DNA of 63,320 bases, taken from contig JAGTRM010000024.1 in the NCBI GenBank assembly GCA_018261735.1, forward strand, positions 1-63,320. The letters run 5' to 3'. Positions 45,172-54,212 of the stretch are shown here, in pieces. The translations under genes and the position numbers were made by a program. This DNA comes from Pseudomonadota bacterium (GTDB lineage Bacteria > Pseudomonadota > Gammaproteobacteria > Burkholderiales > Chitinibacteraceae). Each line of letters begins with the position of its first letter. Position 1 is the stretch's first letter. Below the pieces are notes generated by a model. It did not search any database. It saw nothing but the letters and a program-made list of their open reading frames with translations, and was not told the origin of the DNA.

Positions 45172-48114
45172 ATGAACCCTCCCCTACCCCCTCGGCGCAA
45201 CATCCTCTTTGGCCCGGCCGGCCTTGCTCTCCTCTACACGGGGTTTGCCGCTGCCTGGCTGCTGGTCACGGAACTGGTTCTGCCCCATAAGGCAGCCTTT
45301 TTCGGTATCAGCGAGGAATTGCTGGCCTCGTTTGGCCATCTCTCCTTCGTGATGCTGACAGCAAGCGTGCTGTTCGTGCTGCTGAAAAAGCAGCAGCAAC
45401 GCACGGCGCAATTCCTTGCCAAGGCCGACGAGCACCATTTCCTGTTGCAACAATTCTACGATCTGCCCTTTGTCGGCATGGCCATCTCTTCTGCGCACAC
45501 CCACCGATGGCTGCATGTGAACGACCAGTTATGCCGGATACTGGGCTACTCCAAACAGGAATTGCTCGAACTTGACTGGATGGCGATTACGCACCCGGAC
45601 GATCTGGCGCAAACGAAGCAGCTGGTCGCCCAGATGGAGAAAGGGCAGCGCGAATCGTACGAACAGGAAAAGCGCTATATCCGCAAGGACAAGCAGCTCA
45701 TCCACGTACGGACCCATGTGCGCTGCCAACGCAACGCACTAGGCGCCATCACCCTGTTTTTCGCCACGGTGGAAGACATCACCGAACGCATGCACCACGA
45801 AGAAGAATTCCGCACCCTCAACCGGCTCTACCGCGTGGTTTCCAACATCAACCAGGCCATTGTGCGCAACGCCACTCAGGAGCAGATGTTCCGCAATGCG
45901 TGTGACGTTTGCGTGCACGACGGGGAGTTTCGCATGGCGTGGATCGGCTTGCTGCAAGACGATGGCCAGGTCAAAGCGGTGGCCCATGCCGGAACAACCG
46001 GCGATTATCTGCAAAACCTGCAGATTGCCTTGTCCGGCCCAAGCAGCACCGGCCCCACGGCCGGTGCCTTGCTGACAGGCCAGCCCGTGATTTGCAACGA
46101 CATCGCCCAGGATCCTGGCATGCTGCCCTGGCAAACCAGGGCTCTGGACCTGGGTTACCGTGCATCTGCCGCCTTTCCCCTGCTGGTCGATGGCGAGATG
46201 CGCGGCACCTTCAACCTGTATGCGGATCGAACTGATTTCTTTGACGAACCCGAACTGGGGTTACTGGGCGAGGTGGCAGGTGACATTGCCTTTGCCATGC
46301 GCCGGTTTGATGCGGAAAAAACCAATCAGCAGACGTTGGTCTCGCTGGAGGAGAGCCAATCCAAACTGCTCCTGGCCATGGAAGCAGCCAATTTAAGTAT
46401 GTGGGATGTGGACCTCGAAACCGGCAACGCGTCGGTGAGTGACAACTATTACACCCTGATGGGTTTCGAGGCGCAAAGCTTCCCGGTTTCGCTGGATTGG
46501 TGGTTCGACCGCATGCATCCGGAAGACCGCGAGCAATGCCAGATTTCGCTACGGATACAACAGGCTGAAAAGCGAGAGCGGATGGGTGTGGAATACCGTT
46601 TCCGGCACAACGATGGTTCCTGGCACTGGATTGCCGGAACCGGCCGGGTCATCACCCGCAATGCCGACGGAATCGCAACCCGCCTGGTGGGCGTGAACAT
46701 GGACATCACCCGCAGGATCGAACGGGATTTGCAGCACGCACGCGATGCGGAGCGCGCCAATGGCTTGCTGGCACTGGCAACGGCGGAATCCGCGCTCGGC
46801 GAAAAGGCGCTGCTGCAATATGGCCTGGATCTTGCCGAAAAACTCACCGAAAGCAAGATCGGCTTCCTGCACTTCGTCAACGAAGACCAGCAGACGATCG
46901 AACTCGTGACCTGGTCAACGGCCACGTTGAAACAGTGCGAAGCAGTCGCCGACACGCACTACCCCATCAGCCAGGCAGGTATCTGGACCGACTGCTTCCA
47001 TCAGCGCCAGCCGGTGATCTGCAATGATTATGCAGCGCTGACCATGCCCAAGGGGCTGCCTGAAGGGCACGTCCCGCTGCAGCGGTTCGTTGTCGCGCCC
47101 ACGCTGGATGAAAACAAGGTTCAACTGCTCATCGGAGTCGGCAACCGGAGCAACGAATACACCCGGCACGAGGTGGACACCGTGCAATTGATCGCCAACG
47201 ATTTGTGGCGGATTATCCAGCGCCGGCGGATGGAAGCGGCGCTGCAGGAAAATCTGCAACAGCAGCTGGCGCTAAATACCCAGCTGGAAGACGCGCACAA
47301 CCAGTTGCTGCAATCGGAAAAACTGGCCGCCATTGGCCAGCTGGCCGCGGGCGTAGCGCATGAACTCAACAACCCGATCAGTTTCGTGCATTCCAATCTG
47401 GGCGCACTGGAAAGCTACGTGAACGATCTGATCGAAATCACCGATGCCTGCCAGCCACCCGAGCCCTGTGCGCACCAGCTTGCCATCAATGCGCTGAAGC
47501 AGGCCAAGGATTACGACTATATCCGCACGGATTTGCCACAACTGATCAACGAATCCAAAGAAGGCCTGAGCCGCGTCAGGCAGATTGTGCAGGACCTGAA
47601 AGATTTTTCCCGCGCCGGCGAATCCAACTGGGACTGGGCCGATCTGCACAGCGGTCTGGATTCCACCCTGAACATCGTCTGGAACGAGCTGAAATACAAA
47701 TGTACCGTCCACAAGGAATATGGCGATCTGCCCAAGGTCTATTGCCTGCCCTCCCAGCTGAACCAGGTCTTCATGAACATTCTGGTCAACGCCAGCCATG
47801 CCATCGAAGACAAAGGCGAGATTACCCTCCGGACCGGCACGGTCGATGACCGGGCCTGGGTCGAAATAACGGATACCGGAAAAGGCATTGCGCCCGAACA
47901 CCTGACCAAGATTTTCGATCCGTTCTTTACCACCAAACCCGTCGGCCAGGGCACGGGCCTGGGCCTGTCGCTTTCCTACAGCATCATGCAAAGGCACCAC
48001 GGCAGCCTGACCGTAAGAAGCAAGGTCGGCGTGGGCACCACTTTCCGCATTCAATTACCGATCCAGCCAGATCACGCACCGCAGGATATCCACCAGGAAA
48101 AGCAATATGAATGA
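45172..48114 (+). CDS. membrane sensor histidine kinase with PAS and GAF domains
   Basis: The 980-residue protein has two N-terminal membrane helices (about residues 12-32 and 48-68), a PAS/PAC unit (residues 85-210), a GAF domain (about 230-385), a second PAS/PAC unit (about 400-525), a second GAF domain (about 545-705), a coiled coil and the kinase core with His in [20 protein letters not shown], then the ATPase ([28 protein letters not shown]). It follows the DctP-type gene; a TTG at 45115 overlapping that stop is an alternative start. It overlaps the HD-GYP gene by eight bases, its probable target. Confidence 0.9.
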   Translation: MNPPLPPRRNILFGPAGLALLYTGFAAAWLLVTELVLPHKAAFFGISEELLASFGHLSFVMLTASVLFVLLKKQQQRTAQFLAKADEHHFLLQQFYDLPFVGMAISSAHTHRWLHVNDQLCRILGYSKQELLELDWMAITHPDDLAQTKQLVAQMEKGQRESYEQEKRYIRKDKQLIHVRTHVRCQRNALGAITLFFATVEDITERMHHEEEFRTLNRLYRVVSNINQAIVRNATQEQMFRNACDVCVHDGEFRMAWIGLLQDDGQVKAVAHAGTTGDYLQNLQIALSGPSSTGPTAGALLTGQPVICNDIAQDPGMLPWQTRALDLGYRASAAFPLLVDGEMRGTFNLYADRTDFFDEPELGLLGEVAGDIAFAMRRFDAEKTNQQTLVSLEESQSKLLLAMEAANLSMWDVDLETGNASVSDNYYTLMGFEAQSFPVSLDWWFDRMHPEDREQCQISLRIQQAEKRERMGVEYRFRHNDGSWHWIAGTGRVITRNADGIATRLVGVNMDITRRIERDLQHARDAERANGLLALATAESALGEKALLQYGLDLAEKLTESKIGFLHFVNEDQQTIELVTWSTATLKQCEAVADTHYPISQAGIWTDCFHQRQPVICNDYAALTMPKGLPEGHVPLQRFVVAPTLDENKVQLLIGVGNRSNEYTRHEVDTVQLIANDLWRIIQRRRMEAALQENLQQQLALNTQLEDAHNQLLQSEKLAAIGQLAAGVAHELNNPISFVHSNLGALESYVNDLIEITDACQPPEPCAHQLAINALKQAKDYDYIRTDLPQLINESKEGLSRVRQIVQDLKDFSRAGESNWDWADLHSGLDSTLNIVWNELKYKCTVHKEYGDLPKVYCLPSQLNQVFMNILVNASHAIEDKGEITLRTGTVDDRAWVEITDTGKGIAPEHLTKIFDPFFTTKPVGQGTGLGLSLSYSIMQRHHGSLTVRSKVGVGTTFRIQLPIQPDHAPQDIHQEKQYE

Positions 48115-49417
48115 AACACCGCCCCCCGCCATCACCTTGCTCTTCGTGGATGACGAGCCCTCCATCCTTTCCTCGCTGCGGCGGCTTTTTCGCCAGCATG
48201 GCTATCGCATCCTGATGGCGGAAAGCGGCGCGGCCGGCTTGCAACTGCTCGAAACCGAGCATGTTGACCTGGTCATTTCCGACATGCGCATGCCGGAAAT
48301 GGACGGCGCCAAGTTTCTGGAGCAGGTGCGCGCACGCTGGCCCAAGATCGTGCGCATCCTGCTCACCGGCTATGCGGATATCGGCTCGACCATCAACGCC
48401 ATCAACCGGGGCGAAATCTATCGCTACATCTCAAAGCCGTGGGACGACAACGAAATCGTGCTCACGGTACGCGATGCGTTGGAGCGCAACCGGCTGGAGC
48501 AGGAAAACGAGCGCTTGCTGGCGCTGACCCGGGAACAGAACGAAGAACTGAAAAACCTCAACGCCACCCTGGAACAGAAAGTGGCTTCGCGCACCGAAGA
48601 AGTCCGCCAGACCTTCGGCATGCTGGAGAGCGCGCACAGGGAACTCAAGCGCAGCTTCATGGCGACGGTAAAAGTATTCGCCAGCCTGATCGAACTGCGC
48701 GGCGGCAAGGTGGCCGGCCACTCGCGCCGGGTGGCCGATCATGTGCGCGAACTGGGCAACCGCCTGCACCTGGACGAAGCCACCCAGCAAGATGTGCTGA
48801 TCGCGGCGCTGCTGCACGATATCGGCAAGATCGGCCTGTCCAACGAATTGATCGAGCGCCCGTTCAACAGCCTTTCTGCCGATGCGCGCGGCGAAGTCAT
48901 GAAGCACCCGATCAAGGGCGAGCAGGTCCTGATGGGCGTGGACCAGCTCAAGGGCGCAGCGCTGTTGATCCGCCATCACCATGAACTTTTCGACGGCAGC
49001 GGCTATCCCGACCATCTGGCCGGGCTGGCCATTCCCCTCGGTTGCCGGATTCTGACCGTCGCCAACGAGTATGACGCCCTGCAGATGGGCACCCTGGTAC
49101 AACAACCGATGCGCGCGGCCGATGCCCTGAACTGGCTGATCGACAACCGCGGCAAGCGCTATGACCCTGCGGTGGTCGACGCCCTGGCCGCATTGCTGAG
49201 CGAGCAGCACAAGGATCTGGTGGTCGAGCTGCCCACCCGGCCCAGCAGCCTCAAGCCCGGCATGATTCTGAGCCGGGATCTGGCCCACCCCGACGGTTAC
49301 CTGCTGCTGGCCAAGGGGCAAAAGATCGACGCTGCCATGATTGAGCAGCTGCGCCGGCTGGAAGCCGTCGAAGGCCGGCCGCTGACCGCCTATATCCGAG
49401 AGGAGAGTAAAAAATGA
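48107..49417 (+). CDS. response regulator with HD-GYP phosphodiesterase domain
   Basis: The 436-residue RpfG-like protein has a REC domain (residues 10-125, phosphoacceptor Asp59 in VISDMRMPEMDG), a coiled coil (125-180) and an HD-GYP domain with HD at 237-238 (LLHDIGKIGL), HHE at 291-293 and DGSGYP at 296-301. All metal and substrate motifs are intact, so it should degrade c-di-GMP. It is coupled to the kinase before it and shares ATGA with the next regulator. Confidence 0.92.
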   Translation: MNETPPPAITLLFVDDEPSILSSLRRLFRQHGYRILMAESGAAGLQLLETEHVDLVISDMRMPEMDGAKFLEQVRARWPKIVRILLTGYADIGSTINAINRGEIYRYISKPWDDNEIVLTVRDALERNRLEQENERLLALTREQNEELKNLNATLEQKVASRTEEVRQTFGMLESAHRELKRSFMATVKVFASLIELRGGKVAGHSRRVADHVRELGNRLHLDEATQQDVLIAALLHDIGKIGLSNELIERPFNSLSADARGEVMKHPIKGEQVLMGVDQLKGAALLIRHHHELFDGSGYPDHLAGLAIPLGCRILTVANEYDALQMGTLVQQPMRAADALNWLIDNRGKRYDPAVVDALAALLSEQHKDLVVELPTRPSSLKPGMILSRDLAHPDGYLLLAKGQKIDAAMIEQLRRLEAVEGRPLTAYIREESKK

Positions 49418-49977
49418 TGTTCCATATCCTGCTGCTGGACGACGAAGCCAACATCCTCAAATCGCTGGAACGCCTGCTGCGGATCACGCCCTGCACCTAC
49501 AACGGCGAAGTTTTCCCGCTCCAGATCGAAACCTTCACCTCGGCCAAAGCCGCGCTCGAGCGCGCCCGGCATACCGCTTTCGATCTGTTCCTTTCCGATT
49601 ACCGCATGCCGGAAATGACCGGGGTGGAGTTCCTGAAGGCAACCATCGACATCCAGCCCGACGCGGCCCGGCTGGTGCTTTCCGGTTATGCCGATCTCAA
49701 CAGCGTGATCGGCGCGATCAACGAAGCGCATATCTACCGCTTTCTTTCCAAGCCGTGGAATGACTACGAACTGGTTTCCTCCGTGGCCCAGGCACTGGGT
49801 TACCGCAGACTCCTCGTGGAAAACAAGCAACTGGCCGACCAGGCGCGCTTCGAGAAAGGCACGATTTCCGCCGCGGAACTGGAGCGCCGCCGCCTGGAAT
49901 CGCTGGAACCCGGCATCACGCGCGTCAACTGGGGGGAGGACGGCTCGGTGATTCTGGACGACCTGGACGAAACATAA
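49414..49977 (+). CDS. single-receiver response regulator
   Basis: The 187-residue protein is a REC domain (phosphoacceptor Asp62 in LFLSDYRMPEMTG, the switch region LSGYADLNSVIGAINEAHIY and KPWND) followed by a 60-residue helical tail with no known output domain. The insertion between the first strand acids and Asp62 (TPCTYNGEVFPLQ) makes the first half longer than usual. AGGAGA precedes the ATG. It may act by protein contact or as a phosphate relay. Confidence 0.88.
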   Translation: MMFHILLLDDEANILKSLERLLRITPCTYNGEVFPLQIETFTSAKAALERARHTAFDLFLSDYRMPEMTGVEFLKATIDIQPDAARLVLSGYADLNSVIGAINEAHIYRFLSKPWNDYELVSSVAQALGYRRLLVENKQLADQARFEKGTISAAELERRRLESLEPGITRVNWGEDGSVILDDLDET

Positions 49978-50149
49978 GCCAGGCGCAAGTCTGACTACCG
50001 GCATCTGCATTTGAAATTTTTTTGTTTTTTAACCTAATGTTAAGAACATATGCCGCTGTTTTTACAGCGATCTATTCCCATACCCTCCGCCCCTCCATGA
50101 AGAGGTGCCTCGAAAACCAGAAGGGTTCGACACGCTAGAGGGAATTTGA
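49978..50149 (+). other. intergenic region before the MglA-like gene, with hairpins and repeat tip
   Basis: This is the only real gap within the signalling run. It is AT-rich from 50010 to 50050, with dyads TTAAC-ctaat-GTTAA (50029-50043) and CGCTGT-tttt-ACAGCG (50054-50069), and then the 13-base repeat tip GGTGCCTCGAAAA (50104-50116). It may hold a terminator and a second promoter; no clear -35/-10 pair is seen. Confidence 0.4.
50104..50116 (+). repeat. solo tip of the 341-480 inverted-repeat element
   Basis: GGTGCCTCGAAAA equals the reverse complement of the right end of the element at 341-480. Only one end is present, 34 bases before the ATG of the MglA-like gene, so it is a remnant or a solo site. 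Confidence 0.45.
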
Positions 50150-50812
50150 ATGTCCGATCTGGAAACTGATTCAGGGCGACTGACTTTCAAGCTGGTTTAT
50201 TACGGCCCGGCGCTCGGCGGCAAGACCACCAACCTGGTGAGCCTGCATAACCGCCTGTGCACGGAAATGAAAGGCGACGTCATGACGCTGGATACGCAAA
50301 ATGACCGAACGCTGTATTTCGATCTGTTCCCGCTCGGCTTTCGCGCGCCCACCGGCGTGCTGATCAAGTTTCGCCTGTTCACCGTGCCGGGCCAGGTGCG
50401 CCACGATGCCACGCGCAAGGCTGTGCTGTCGCGCGCCGATGGCGTGGTGTTCGTTGCCGATTCCCAGCGCACGCAGGAAACCAACAACGCTGAATCCTTC
50501 CAGAACCTGGCCGAAAATGCCGGCCGGGTCGGCCTCGATTTTGAAAAACTCCCCCTGGTGGTTCAGTTCAACAAACGCGACCTGCCGGAGGTGCTCTCCG
50601 AGGCTGAGATCGTCGAACGCTGGCAAGCTGCCCCGTGGCCGTTGCAACTGGCTTCGGCGCTCACCGGCCAGGGCGTGGTGGAAACCTTTTCCGCCTTGCT
50701 GGGCGAGCTTTACGACCGGCTCGATCCGGAAATGGATTTCTCCAATTTGCTGGGTTTGCCCAAGGCAGAGTTCATCGCCGGCGCCATGGGCGGCCACGGG
50801 GTCTTGCCATGA
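50150..50812 (+). CDS. MglA-like small Ras-type GTPase
   Basis: The 220-residue protein follows the bacterial polarity GTPase MglA closely: P-loop YYGPALGGKTTNL (residues 17-29), NDRTLYFDLFPL, the switch 2 region LFTVPGQVRHDATRK, ADGVVFVADSQ, and the base-specific NKRD. In Myxococcus MglA sets the leading pole and controls type IV pili. No MglB-like (Roadblock) regulator gene is next to it. It overlaps the following kinase gene by four bases (ATGA). Confidence 0.88.
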   Translation: MSDLETDSGRLTFKLVYYGPALGGKTTNLVSLHNRLCTEMKGDVMTLDTQNDRTLYFDLFPLGFRAPTGVLIKFRLFTVPGQVRHDATRKAVLSRADGVVFVADSQRTQETNNAESFQNLAENAGRVGLDFEKLPLVVQFNKRDLPEVLSEAEIVERWQAAPWPLQLASALTGQGVVETFSALLGELYDRLDPEMDFSNLLGLPKAEFIAGAMGGHGVLP

Positions 50813-51969
50813 GCGAATCCCTGCGCGAGCTGGCGTTGACCGAGCTGCTGGAACCCGGCGATTTCGCCCGTCTCGGCGGCGCACTGACCACCCTGCTGGG
50901 CCAGCCGGTGGCGTTTGTCGACGCCCGGCATGATCCGCTCTGGGGGCAAGCGGCTCCCGGCGCCCTGTCCCAGCCCCTGATCGTGGAACTGGAACCGCTG
51001 GGCTATGTACTGGCTGCCGCCGAACCCGCGCCACTCGCGGCGGCGGCGACGCTGGTCAACGCGTTGCTGATGGCGCGCTGGAGCTATCTGTCTGCCAGCC
51101 GCGTGCATGATCAGGTGGTGGATGAGGATTACGAGGCGCTGCAACGCTCGGAGGCACGTTACAAGGCACTTTCCGAAGAGCTGGAACAGCGCGTGCAAAT
51201 TCAGCTGGCCACGCTGGAAGCGCGGCAGCGCCAGCTGTATGAATCCGAACGCTTTGCCGCCATTGGCCAACTGGCCGCCGGCGTGGCGCACGAAATCAAT
51301 ACCCCGCTCGGTTTCATCCGCAGCAACCTGAATACCCTGGCGCAATATCTCGACACGCTGAAACAACTCAAGCAGTTGCCGGCCGATCTCAAGACCTTCT
51401 GGAAGGAACACGGTCTGGATTTTATCCTGCAGGACAGTCACGACATCCTGACCGAGTGCATTGTCGGAACCGAACGGGTGGAGCGCATTGTCCATGATCT
51501 GCGCGGTTTTTCCTCGGTGGATGCCACGCAAATGGAATGGGTCGACCCCGGAGAATGCCTGAACCGGGCCATCGCCATGATCAGCATGCAAAAACCCGCC
51601 ACGGTCCAGCTGGAAAGTGCGCTGGCGCCGCTTCCGGCCATCGCCTGCCAGGCCGGGCTCTTGAGCCAGGCCTTCCTGAATGTGCTGCACAATGCGGTGC
51701 AGGCCGTCGAAGGCGGCGGGCAGATCCGGGTCAAGACCGAAACGGACGCCGCCGGCAGCCAGATCACGATTCAGGACAACGGGCCGGGCATTGCTCCCGA
51801 AAACCTGCCGCATGTCTTCGAACCCTTCTTCACCACGCGGGCGGTCGGCTCGGGAATCGGCCTGGGCCTGACCGTGGCCCGTGATGCCATCGAGGCGCAT
51901 GCGGGCAAGATCGAGATCGAAAGCCTGCCGGGGCAAGGCACAACCGTCAACATACGGTTTCCATCATGA
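50809..51969 (+). CDS. soluble histidine kinase with unrecognised small N-terminal domain
   Basis: The 386-residue protein starts with about 105 residues that I do not recognise (LTELLEPGDFARLGGALTTL, AFVDARHDPLW, GYVLAAAEPAP); the pattern suggests a small alpha/beta sensory fold. Then come a coiled coil, His in [20 protein letters not shown] and the ATPase (LHNAVQAV, FEPFFTTRAVGSGIGLGLTV). It is coupled at both ends by ATGA overlaps, to the MglA-like GTPase and to the REC-ATPase, so it probably phosphorylates the latter. Confidence 0.85.
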   Translation: MSESLRELALTELLEPGDFARLGGALTTLLGQPVAFVDARHDPLWGQAAPGALSQPLIVELEPLGYVLAAAEPAPLAAAATLVNALLMARWSYLSASRVHDQVVDEDYEALQRSEARYKALSEELEQRVQIQLATLEARQRQLYESERFAAIGQLAAGVAHEINTPLGFIRSNLNTLAQYLDTLKQLKQLPADLKTFWKEHGLDFILQDSHDILTECIVGTERVERIVHDLRGFSSVDATQMEWVDPGECLNRAIAMISMQKPATVQLESALAPLPAIACQAGLLSQAFLNVLHNAVQAVEGGGQIRVKTETDAAGSQITIQDNGPGIAPENLPHVFEPFFTTRAVGSGIGLGLTVARDAIEAHAGKIEIESLPGQGTTVNIRFPS

Positions 51970-54212
51970 GCGACTTCACGGGCCTCTTTACCGGCAAGCC
52001 ATCAGGCACGGGGGCATCCTCGGCCCCCGCGGTGCGCTACCGCATCCTGCTGGTGGATGACGAACCCAATGTGACCAAGGCGCTCTCCCGGGTATTCCGG
52101 CGCGAAAACTACGAGATCATGACGGCCGGCAACGCCACCGAGGCCCTTGCGCAAATGCGCCAAAACCCGGTGCAGGTGGTCATCTGCGATTACCAGATGC
52201 CCGGCATGAACGGCTCCGAGCTGCTGCGGCGGATCAAGGCCGACTTTCCCGAGACCATCCGCATCATGCTGACCGGGCAGGCCGATACCAGCGCGGTGAT
52301 GGGCGCGATCAACGAAGGCGCGGTTTTCAAGTTCATCCTCAAACCCTGGAACGACGACGATCTGCTGGTCACCGTGGCGCTGGCACTGGAGCAGTTCGAC
52401 CTGCGGCAGCGCAACCTGAAGCTCACCCAGGAAAACCAGCGCAAGAACGGCGATATCGCCGCGCTCACCCGGCTAGCGGTCACCAACCGCAGCCAGCTCG
52501 GCATCATGCTGCACAAGAAAGGCGAGCTGACCAGCAACCAGCTGCAGGAACTGGTGCGCGTGCAGGAAGGCCGCCAGGAGCCGCTGATCGTCACGCTGCT
52601 GGAAAAAGGCTGGGTCGCCGAACGCAAGGTCCGCAGCCTGCTGCGCACGGAAATGCTGATCGAGGAAGTGGCCCTGCCGGAATTCCAGATCGATCAGGCC
52701 GTGGCCAGCCTGCTGCCGCGCCAACTGTGCGCGCGCCAACTGATCCTGCCCCTGAAGCTGGACAACCGGCGCCTGACCCTGGCGATGGCCGACCCGCTCG
52801 ACAGCGGGCTGATCGAGGATATCCGCTTCACCGTCGGCTTGGCCTTGAACGTGGTGATGGCCGATGCGGCCGCCATTCGCGCCCGGATCGACGAGGTATA
52901 CGGCACGGTATCGTCGATGGATTTCAAGGAACTGGCCACCGTCGTGGGCATGGAAGACCCCTTCGATTCGGTCGAGATCGTGATCGACGACGATGCGGCG
53001 ATTCCGCTGGAAGACTTGCTGCTCGGCACCGAGGAACCGCCGGCGATCCGCCTGGCCAACGCCATCATTCTGGAAGCGATCCGTCTCGGCGCATCGGATA
53101 TCCACATCCAGCCGCGCGCCAAGCAGGTGGTGGTGCGTTATCGCATCGACGGGGTGCTGACCGACAAGATCCAGTTCCCGCACTCGCTGCACCAGTCGCT
53201 GATCTCCCGGCTGAAGATCATGTCGGAACTCGATATTTCCGAGCGGCGCCGGCCCCAGGATGGCCGGATCACGGTCAGAACCCCGTTCCGTGTGGTCGAT
53301 TTGCGGATTTCCACGCTGCCCACCATCAACGGCGAAAAGCTGGTGATGCGGATTCTGGACCGCAACTCTGCCGTGCTTGATCTGGCCTCGCTGGGCCTTT
53401 CCCCGGCCGATTTGCCGCGCGTTGTCACCATGATGGCCAAACCGCAGGGCATCATCCTGGCGACCGGCCCCACCGGCAGCGGCAAGACCACGACGCTTTA
53501 CTCGCTGTTGCAGAACAACGCCACGGCTGAAAAGAACTACGTCACGATTGAAGACCCGGTCGAGTATTACCTGGACGCGGCCGGGCAGGTGCTGATCCGC
53601 GAAAAAATCGGCCTGACCTTCCCGCTCGTGTTGCGCGCCATCCTGCGCCAGGACCCGGATGTGATCCTGCTGGGCGAAATTCGTGACCTGGAAACCGCGG
53701 AAGTGGCTTTCCACGCCGCACTGACCGGGCACCAGGTGTTCTCCACGCTGCATACCAACTCTGCCGTTGCCACCGTGGCGCGCCTGCTCGACCTGGGGCT
53801 CAAGCCCTTCGTGGTGGCCTCGGCGCTGGAAGGCATCATTGCCCAGCGCCTGGCACGCAAGGTTTGCGAGAGTTGTGCAGAAGAGATCGAGCCGGATACC
53901 GGGCTGCTCAAGCGCCTGGGCCCGGCTTTTTCCGGCTTGCAGCGCACACGGCACGGCAAGGGTTGCACACGCTGTTCCGGCTCCGGCTATAAAGGGCGGA
54001 TAGGCCTGTACGAAGTCTTGACCCTGGACGGCCTGCTGCGGGAAAGAATCGCCGCCGGCGCCGGACTGATCGAAATTACCCGGCTGGCCCAGGCACAAGG
54101 CATGCAATCCATCCATGACGATGCTGCCGACAAAATCGCGCAGGGCCTGACCACCCCGGAAGAAGTCATGCGGGTACTCGGGCCGCAGACCCAAGAGAGC
54201 GGGAGAGAGTGA
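51966..54212 (+). CDS. REC domain fused to a PilB/GspE-type secretion ATPase
   Basis: The 748-residue protein has a REC domain (residues 26-140; Asp75 in VVICDYQMPGMNG, KPWND at 126-130), a linker, a T2SSE/MshEN-type N domain (about 175-315) and the PilB-like motor: ASDIH at 376-380, Walker A GPTGSGKTT at 501-509, Walker B region RQDPDVILLGEIRD, the His box STLHTNS and the zinc Cys tetrad at 634/637 and 667/670. The motor looks complete. It is as long as PilB plus one receiver. Related ATPases extend type IV pili or drive type II secretion; no pilin or platform gene is adjacent. The fusion suggests direct control by phosphorylation. Confidence 0.92.
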   Translation: MSDFTGLFTGKPSGTGASSAPAVRYRILLVDDEPNVTKALSRVFRRENYEIMTAGNATEALAQMRQNPVQVVICDYQMPGMNGSELLRRIKADFPETIRIMLTGQADTSAVMGAINEGAVFKFILKPWNDDDLLVTVALALEQFDLRQRNLKLTQENQRKNGDIAALTRLAVTNRSQLGIMLHKKGELTSNQLQELVRVQEGRQEPLIVTLLEKGWVAERKVRSLLRTEMLIEEVALPEFQIDQAVASLLPRQLCARQLILPLKLDNRRLTLAMADPLDSGLIEDIRFTVGLALNVVMADAAAIRARIDEVYGTVSSMDFKELATVVGMEDPFDSVEIVIDDDAAIPLEDLLLGTEEPPAIRLANAIILEAIRLGASDIHIQPRAKQVVVRYRIDGVLTDKIQFPHSLHQSLISRLKIMSELDISERRRPQDGRITVRTPFRVVDLRISTLPTINGEKLVMRILDRNSAVLDLASLGLSPADLPRVVTMMAKPQGIILATGPTGSGKTTTLYSLLQNNATAEKNYVTIEDPVEYYLDAAGQVLIREKIGLTFPLVLRAILRQDPDVILLGEIRDLETAEVAFHAALTGHQVFSTLHTNSAVATVARLLDLGLKPFVVASALEGIIAQRLARKVCESCAEEIEPDTGLLKRLGPAFSGLQRTRHGKGCTRCSGSGYKGRIGLYEVLTLDGLLRERIAAGAGLIEITRLAQAQGMQSIHDDAADKIAQGLTTPEEVMRVLGPQTQESGRE

